Below, in pieces: positions 57,397-64,000 of a DNA stretch of 64,000 nt; positions within the stretch are counted from its first letter, which is position 1; every line of letters starts with the position of its first letter. The notes beneath the pieces were generated by a model. The model was not told the origin of the DNA. It searched no databases and saw only the letters and a list, made by a program, of their open reading frames with translations. This stretch comes from Diphasiastrum complanatum (Eukaryota > Streptophyta > Lycopodiopsida > Lycopodiales > Lycopodiaceae). The stretch is taken from assembly GCA_029204225.1 (NCBI GenBank), contig MU831547.1, forward strand, positions 60,001-124,000, written 5' to 3'. The position numbers and the translations under genes are program-made.

Positions 57397-58051
57397 TGTG
57401 AGAGATTTCAACTAGTTTAGTCTAGTTTAGTCACATTTTGGTAAATTGTCAATAAGAGGCCAAAACTCATTTTAGACTTAGAGATAAACTTTTTGAAGTT
57501 ATATTAGTTTAAAATACATTTAATAAACACTTTTGGAAAGTGTGGGAAAGTTGGTAGTCGAGTTTGAGAGAGATTTAAATTTGAATTTTGGGTACATTGA
57601 ATCTAGACCCAAAAATAGTAGGGTTTACATTTTGGAGGGAAAGCCAAGTGGCCAAATAGGGTTTGAAAACTCTATAAAAGGATGTAACTCGTGGAGAGAC
57701 ACATCTTCTCTCTTTCTCTCTCTCATTTCATCATTATACATGGTTCTCTTTGGGTTCTACTACTCATTGGTGCACTATCTTGGTGTTATCTTGCAATCTT
57801 GTGTGTAGAATGATCATTTATTGTTATTTTCGGTTCCACACGTGTGAAATACAGTAGGTTACTGTAATTGTACGGACAGCAAACATATTTCATGTTTTGG
57901 TTCATGTTTGATCAATATCTCTTAGAGTTTGCATCTCATTTTGTATGTAGATGCTGATTTTTCTACATTGGCAGGATTGTTGGTTTGCTCCTTATTGTAA
58001 CCAAAGATTTGGGACTTGGATTGGATCTTGAATGATCTGAAATCCTTCACA
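57397..58051 (+). repeat. 3' LTR of element D
   Basis: 655 bp, TGTGAGAGATTTCA to TGAAATCCTTCACA, preceded by GAAGAGGGAG. It differs from the 5' copy at few sites by eye, so the insertion is young relative to its neighbours. Confidence 0.92.
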
Positions 58052-58054
58052 GAG

Positions 58055-58713
58055 TGTTGGATTAGTCTCCTTCATACTAATCGACTAATCGGTTTTAATC
58101 TTCATCCATTGTTTATCCAGTTCTATGGATTTTTTCGTGTTCTTTTACAGTCTGCAAATTTACAAGTGTTTTTACACAGTCTACAAAAATACACGGAGAT
58201 TGACTATAGTGTCACTTTTCATTTTTCCTCACTTCGGCTTTTTTGCCTGTCAGGAATTTTGTGTAAAATCACAATGTCACATTCTCGCATTTTAGCGACA
58301 CTATCACCTATCAAGAATTACGAGTAAATATGCAGAGTCACATTTTCCGCTTTTTTCCAAAGTGTCTCAAATGTCAAGGAAATGACTCTAGAAAAAGTGT
58401 AGGGCTACCCTAATTGGGATTTAAGGACATTGTCGTCTTTTTTGCAAAATCCCGACACTGTCGTTTTTTTTGCTTGTGGCAGTTTTAATTCATTTCTGCA
58501 GAGTGATAGTTATGTTGATTTATGCAGACAGAATGTTTATGGCCAAAAATGTCATTGCTTATTAGCAATCAATTTCTGAGAAGGAAGTGGATGGATGCCA
58601 GCAGACATCAGCCAACTGGCAATCGCATTTGACGACCTAATTGCTTTGTATATATATAGTTATTCATATTCATACAATTTTCAAGTTATGAACAAGAAGC
58701 ATTTGAATGCTTG

Positions 58714-58808
<95 letters not shown>

Positions 58809-59390
58809 CCTACGAGCTTGAACACTCCTGAGAATTCTAGCTCACTTCTTAGAGTTGTTTTAGATATTGCTATTGCACTACTGCTTATCAGCATTGCGCT
58901 TAATTCAGACTTTCATTTTAGCCTCTTAGAGATAGCATAGAGTACGTGGTTTCGATCTGCAACTTATTGTACTCATTTACTTCTATTTCATTTTTCATAC
59001 TGAATCAATAACATTTTTATTGTGTTCAATTTCATCTTAGAATGATGCATTTTTTAGTAGTTCTTCGTGACTAATTATTTGTGTAGCAATTCGCGAATGA
59101 TTTGCGACAAATTATATGTCTGATAATTCAATGCATTATTGTTTGGCTATGTAATCACTGTAGTACTGATGATTTCAAAGTTAGTTACTATAAGATCGAA
59201 CGTGACTTTTTATCACTATTGTTTTGTTTAAAATTGATAGGTGTAGTCATGCATAGAGAAAGAGGAAGATAGTTTATTCCGCCATGCACGAAAAGTTTTC
59301 ATTCTAGACACTCGACTTATTTTCATTCGTTTCTTTTCGAGTTCGTTTTCTTTTGAGTTCGACCTATCTTTTGCACACCTCTTTCTGACA
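58055..59390 (+). repeat. 3' LTR of element E
   Basis: It begins TGTTGGATTAGTC and ends CACCTCTTTCTGACA; 1336 bp. It contains several GTGTC(G/A)C-type motifs near its start and a long CT tract. Its first TG overlaps D's target duplication. It is homologous to 47862-48638 and to C's LTR. Confidence 0.88.
58717..58805. repeat. (CT)n microsatellite inside E's 3' LTR
   Basis: About 89 bp of uninterrupted CT, against about 14 bp at the same place in the 5' LTR (about 48056-48070). Long Ser-Leu or Arg-Glu frames here are artefacts of the repeat. Confidence 0.95.
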
Positions 59391-59613
59391 CAAACTACAT
59401 TAATACAAGTGTCACAAACCTATTTGCTAGCCTACATAGCTCGAGTTTGCATCACAAATGACTTTTGGCTCAATAGTGGCTTTACATGTGGATTTGACCA
59501 ATTTGCCATCTATAACACTTTTTGGCCCTATCACAAATCTACACAAAGATGCTTGACATAAAACTTTATGAAACTCCTAAGACTAAGATAGATAACTTTT
59601 TATAATTTTGACA
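59391..59613 (-). repeat. LTR start of element F
   Basis: The first 223 bp of an LTR read on the minus strand from 59613. It carries GTGATAGGGCCAA, TTGGTCAAATCCACATGT and TTGTGATGCAAACT, in the same order as related phrases in A's LTR (about 7186-7280). The remainder is displaced by E. Confidence 0.65.
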
Positions 59614-59689
59614 CTCCTCCTAAAAAGATATCTAATCTAAAATAGCATTGATCTTGGAATCATTCCAAGATTGGATCTATGTTTGATGA

Positions 59690-60476
59690 AGGAACTCTTG
59701 AGTGGAGGCTTTGTGAGTAGATTGACAATACAAGATGATGAATCGATATGCTCCAAATGGATCTCTCCTCCAATAAGCTTCTCTCTCACAAAGTGGTGTG
59801 CCACTTCTATACGCTTCTTGCATGAAAAATTGGACTATTTGCAAGTGCTTGGGCCGAGATATTATCACAATATAGCAATGGTAGCTCCTCCTCTTTGATG
59901 CACTTTAGCTTCAATAGAATTTTCTTGATCCAAAGCACTTCTTTTGTCAATGTAGTAAGTGCTTTATACTCGGCCTCACAAGAAGAAAGATAGATAGTAT
60001 CTTGCGTTTTGGAAAGCCAAGATATGAGATTTCCTCCAAAAAAGATAGTATCTGCACTTGTGGTCTCCATCTTATCACTTGCAAATTCCAAATCCGAGTA
60101 GCCAATGATAGATAGATCTTCACTTTTGTAGAGTAGACCATAATCATGTGATGAAGATATATACCTTAGTACCCTCTTGGCCATCTTCCAATGTTGGATC
60201 TTTGGATCTTGCATAAATTGACCCAACTTGTGCACACAATAGCTCAAGTCGGTTCTAAGGATAGTAAGCCATATCAAAGAGCCAATAAGACTCCTAAAAA
60301 GTGTGATGTCCTTGAAGGATCTTTCATCACCTTTATTAGGATCTTTTACAATGTGCTCCATAGGTGTGTCAATGATCTTACATCCTTCCATATGAAACTT
60401 TTTAAACATAGCAAGAGCATATCTAGATTGACAAATAAAAGCCATAATCATCATGAAACTCAATCTCTAGGCCTAA
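59690..60476 (-). pseudogene. Copia RT C-terminus and RNase H of element F
   Basis: Minus-strand frame: LGLEIEFHDDYGFYLS, RYALAMFKKFHMEGCKIIDT, RSLIGSLIWLTILRTDLSYC, HWKMAKRVLRYI. RNase H has IIGYSDLEFA (first Asp), LSSCEAEYKAL (Glu) and LPLLYCDNISAQALANSP (third Asp), and stops at FHARSV near 59807. Catalytic acids of RNase H are kept. This is the nearest RT-bearing relative of the A/D/G group judged by LTR similarity. Confidence 0.8.
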
Positions 60477-60478
60477 TT

Positions 60479-61101
<623 letters not shown>

Positions 61102-61104
61102 GCG

Positions 61105-61290
61105 TTCTCTCTCTCCCTCTCTCCACTCTTTTTCTCCTCTCTCTCCTCTCCCTCTCTCTTCTTGCTATGCAGTGAAGGCAAGGTTGTTGCTCTCTCTCCA
61201 CTCTCTTTCTTCTCTCTCTCCAGGTTGTTGCTCTCTCTCCACTCTCTTTCTTCTCTCTCTCCTCTCCCTCTCTCTTCTTGCTATGCAGGT
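61105..61290. repeat. CT-rich imperfect duplication
   Basis: The unit with CTTCTTGCTATGCAG appears twice (about 61158 and 61275), and GGTTGTTGCTCTCTCTCCAC also twice (about 61183 and 61223). It looks like slippage-driven duplication. TGCTATGCAG before GTGAAGG resembles a splice acceptor, but no exon was identified. Confidence 0.7.
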
Positions 61291-61689
61291 GAAGGCGAGG
61301 TTGCCGCTCCCAACGACGGACCCCTATGCTACATCGACGACACAACAATGGCGCCATTGCCGGGGAGCACCACACACTCGTTTCTCCACATAGCTTTCTT
61401 ACTCTCTTCCTCTTTTTCTCTATTTCTCTCTTTCTTCTCTCTCATCATTCTTTTCATCAAAAAATCAGATTTTATGGGTAATGTTAGTTTTTGCCATTTT
61501 TTCGTGATTTTTTTGTTTGTTTGCACTGTAGGGAGAGATTGTGGGGTGGGAGGATTAGATCCAAGCACCCAATCCCTTCATTAATCCATAAAATCCATAA
61601 AAATCAGAAAAAAAAAAACTCAAAATCTATTTTTGGAGGGAAAAAGAGAGGCATAATCTCATCAGATTTTGATTTCTCAAAAACTAGTG

Positions 61690-62638
61690 GGCATGAACCT
61701 TCGCCTGACTAACAGTAGCTCCAGGGTACTATCCCAGACCTGCATAGAAGCCTGTGAGGGTTAGTTCCCATCAGATTTTCAAAAAACAGAGAAAAACCCA
61801 AAAAAATTCAAAAATCCTTTGTAAAAATAAAAAAAATTCAAAACTCAAAACTAACCTTCGCAGAGCTCTCTGAAGTTCCATCTCACTGAGACAAGGACAC
61901 AAAGAAGTCTACGAGAGTTAGATCCCAAAAAAAGTGCCCCTGTGAAGGTTCCCAAGAGCAAAAAGTGGCCTAGAACCTTCTCAGACAGCAAATTTTTTAG
62001 TTTCCCTAGGAAGTAACTCTTGCAGCTTGGTAAGCAAGTGGATCTGACTCAGATACAAGCACGTACCAGCCTGCAAAGATTAATTCCCAGAAAATCTTAA
62101 AATTTTGCCAAAAAACCCCAAAAAAATGCACTTTTCTCAAGATTTTTTCAGTTTCCTTGGGAAGTAACTCTCGCAGCTTGGTGAGTAGGTGAATCTGACT
62201 GAGATACAAGTGCATATTAGTTTTCAAGGGTTTTTTCGCAGAAAATCTTAAAATTTTGCAAAAAAACCCCCACAAAATGCACTTTTTTCAAGATTTTTTG
62301 AGTTTCCTTGGGAAGTAACTCTCGCAACTTGGTGAGCGGCTGAATCTAATTGAGATACAAGTGCATACTAGTCTACAAGGGTATATTCTTAGAAAATCTT
62401 GAAGTTTTGCAAAAAAAACCCCAAAAAATGCACTTTTTCAAGATTTTTTTGAGTTTCCTTGGGAAGTAACTCTTGTAGCTTGGTGAGTAGGTGAATATGA
62501 TTGAGATACAAGTGCATACCATCTGTGAGGGTTTGTTCCCAGAAAATCTTAAAATTTTGCAAAAAGACCTCAAAAAAAATGCGCTTTTTCCATGATTTTT
62601 CAAAATCTGCTGAGAACTAACCTTCGAAAAGAGTTTTA
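61690..62638. repeat. 151-bp minisatellite with degenerate leading units
   Basis: Clear unit starts (AGTTTCC...GGGAAGTAACTC) at 61999, 62150, 62301 and 62452 give an exact 151-bp period. Each unit contains GAGATACAAGTGCATA or similar and AGAAAATCTTAAAATTTTGC. Degenerate units precede it from about 61690. It is cut at 62638 by G's LTR. Part of a degenerate unit resembles 30485-30560. Confidence 0.88.
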
Positions 62639-63293
62639 TGTGAAAAAAGTGGATCTTGAATGTATCCAAACTCCCAAAATACTTGGCTAAGATCTTTGCA
62701 CAACAAGCTACAAAAGCTAGAAATGGCAAAGCATCCTAATGTTACCTTTGATACACATGAACTTGACAAAGCATTCAAGAGACAAAAGAAACTAATAAAA
62801 GGTACTGATGGCAGCCAAAAACAACAGCATACCAACCCTACAATAGCAGCTTACCACTTTTGGAAATCTCTTAAGATCATACACAAAAGCTTGAAGACAA
62901 TACACAAAGCAATGCTCTCAATGGAGGAAGAAACTGTGACAATGATCTATTGATCTCTCTCAACAATACAATAAGTTTCTCCAGCCTGTTCTCCACAAAT
63001 TTCAGCCTAAAATAGGCAAGAGAGATGACTCTCTCTCCTCTCTCTAGAACTTAGGACCCAATTTTAGGACACCAGTAACCTAAAATAGCCAATTTTGGCC
63101 TATATGTCCAAATAACACGGTTTTGGTGTCATTTCAAAGATCCTGTAGTTTGAGACTTTTTCAACATGAAATATATACTAAAGTAAAAGTATCTAGGCCT
63201 CATTCACACGTGTAAAAGGTTAGATCCAAAACTATGTACAAAATTTGCCAATTTAGGCCTCAAACTAGCTAGGAAATGTTGACAATTTTCACA
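62639..63293 (-). repeat. 3' LTR of element G
   Basis: On the minus strand begins TGTGAAAATTGTC (63293) and ends CACTTTTTTCACA (62639): 655 bp, the same length as D's 3' LTR, with inverted TGTGAAAA ends. It inserted into the 151-bp minisatellite. Confidence 0.75.
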
Positions 63294-64000
63294 CTCCCTC
63301 TTCAACTTAACTTGCTAGTTTTACAACACTACTTTGCTCCAACCTAGGAATGATCTCCATCATGATAATAGATCTCTTTTCAAGTGTCTAATATGTACAA
63401 TATGAGGTACAACATAATTGATATAGATAATAGTGCCCATATAGGATGCTTCACTATTTCTTACATCAATTTTACATAGAATGGTGAACAAAATACATGT
63501 AAAAGAAGATAGAATCATAATAAAAGGATTCCTCCATGTATCCACCTTTGAATTCTCTATAAAACAGCAGCAAACAAGTTGTAAGTGAAAGTAACCAACA
63601 AGTGTTTGCATGTCTCCTCCACATTCCACTATGCCCATAGTGAATGCACCATGTATCTCCATGAATGACCCTCCATCACCACCTTGCCTTTGTAGATCCC
63701 CAATCCATGAAAACCCTTGAGTGAATGAATGCCAAAATGATGTGTTCTCTGTTCCATTTGAGTGAGCAAAACCTGAACTTGAAATACTTGAAGTATCTCC
63801 ACAAGATTTGCATACAACGCTTGATCCTACATTGTCAACAATTTGCCAATTTGCCAACACTAGGATGCTAGATCTTGAACTTTGCTCAAAAGTAAACATA
63901 TTGACCACTTCAATATCTTTCAAGATTTGAATGAATGCATGTACTTGATCATAAAAACCAGCAATGATAACTATTCCATCTCCAAGATCCAAAGGATGTA
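63294..64000 (-). pseudogene. 3' internal region of G with 210-codon frame
   Basis: The frame 63992-63360 includes VVCKSCGDTSSISSSGF, DGGSFMEIHGAF and QLVCCCFIENSKVDTWRN, then a hydrophobic stretch (FIMILSSFTCILFTILC). It aligns with D's 56990-57260, where the frame is interrupted. I do not recognise a family, and the piece is open to the window edge. No integrase, RT or RNase H motif appears. Confidence 0.5.

Larger units (their letters stand above)
52768..58051 (+). mobile_element. Complete LTR element D (Gag-protease, no recognisable integrase/RT/RNase H)
   Basis: LTRs 52768-53420 and 57397-58051 are nearly identical. Flanks GAGCG (52763-52767) and GAGTG (58052-58056) form a 5-bp target duplication with one C/T change. 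The PBS is degenerate (TGTCAGAGC at 53424) and the polypurine tract is GAAGAGGGAG at 57387. The interior is about 4 kb, with one long Gag-protease reading frame that continues into unrecognised sequence. The shape recalls the non-autonomous TR-GAG class known in plants, but with a retained protease and long tail. It lies at the first bases of E's 3' LTR. Confidence 0.85.
47862..59390 (+). mobile_element. Ty1/copia retrotransposon E, interrupted by element D
   Basis: The 5' LTR (47862-48638, truncated) is followed by a PBS at 48639 and gag, protease, integrase, RT and RNase H to about 52760. Element D occupies 52768-58051, and the full 3' LTR is 58055-59390. The two LTRs align from TTTATG(T/C)AGACAGAAT onward. 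The pol is broken by many stops. It is the same family as fragment C. Confidence 0.88.
59391..60478 (-). mobile_element. Copia fragment F: RT end, RNase H and LTR start, minus strand
   Basis: RT/RNase H (60476-59690) is followed by a purine tract TTTTTAGGAGGAG and an LTR beginning TGTCAAAATTAT at 59613. The LTR is cut at 59391 by element E. Upstream coding is cut at about 60478 by the next LTR-like block. The LTR shares phrases with A's LTR, including GTGATAGGGCCAA. Confidence 0.8.
62639..64000 (-). mobile_element. LTR element G, 3' end only in window, minus strand
   Basis: 3' LTR (63293-62639) and about 700 bp of internal sequence. The purine tract GAAGAGGGAG precedes the LTR as in D. Internal sequence is similar to D's 3' internal region. 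The element continues beyond the window edge. Confidence 0.75.

Noticed and set aside
58595-58940. Open frames rich in Ser-Leu or Arg-Glu on both strands
   Set aside because: They are translations of the CT microsatellite in E's LTR. The same applies to 60828-61181.
61162-61584. 140-codon Ser/Leu-rich frame
   Set aside because: Low-complexity CT-rich DNA read through; no conserved motif.
62660-62953. 97-codon plus-strand open frame
   Set aside because: It lies within G's LTR, antisense to it, with no family motif.

Overview
The window looks like a stretch of a large, repeat-rich seed-plant (most likely angiosperm) nuclear chromosome. It is AT-rich and filled with nested Ty1/copia and Ty3/gypsy LTR retrotransposons and one CACTA-like DNA transposon. 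Most copia primer-binding sites read TGGTATCAGAGC, complementary to plant initiator tRNA-Met. Only two host genes are recognisable, both by protein family and consensus splice sites: the first two coding exons of a CRIPT-type zinc protein gene (minus strand, 5.57-5.96 kb) and a complete six-exon COBRA-like GPI-anchored wall protein gene (plus strand, 37.95-40.61 kb). I cannot place the species.

Layout. 1-3.2 kb: the 3' part of a decayed copia element (K). 5.6-6.1 kb: CRIPT promoter and exons 1-2; the later exons are not seen and may lie left of the window beyond K. 7.0-26.2 kb: a copia-like element (A) with both LTRs and three insertions: copia element B (7.96-12.42 kb), a CACTA-like transposon (13.06-18.95 kb) and a minus-strand copia fragment C (19.43-22.62 kb). 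26.2-29.9 kb: a minus-strand gypsy element (L) whose LTR begins inside A's 3' LTR. 29.9-35.1 kb: an LTR-like block and wrecks of further elements (H, I). 35.1-43.3 kb: low-copy DNA around the COBRA-like gene. 43.3-47.9 kb: minisatellite and copia/gypsy debris. 47.9-59.4 kb: copia element E, interrupted by the complete element D (52.77-58.05 kb). 59.4-61 kb: minus-strand copia fragment F, then an LTR-like block and a long CT microsatellite. 61.7-62.6 kb: a 151-bp minisatellite. 62.6-64 kb: the 3' end of minus-strand element G.

The retroelements are mostly dead, with stops, frameshifts, deleted domains and lost catalytic residues. The best candidate for something unusual is D. It has near-identical 653/655-bp LTRs and a 4-of-5-bp target duplication, and encodes one long Gag-protease reading frame (914 codons after one frameshift) that continues for about 650 codons without recognisable integrase, active reverse transcriptase or RNase H. 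A and G look like relatives, and F, whose LTR resembles A's and which keeps RT/RNase H sequence, is a candidate relative of an enzyme donor. Other unusual structures are the CACTA-like element with a 17-bp palindrome reiterated at both ends and near its TnpA-like gene, a gypsy RNase H joined in frame to a coiled-coil region where integrase should be, and an integrase::RNase H junction in element I.

Everything rests on reading the sequence and on remembered family motifs; no alignment or database search was run.
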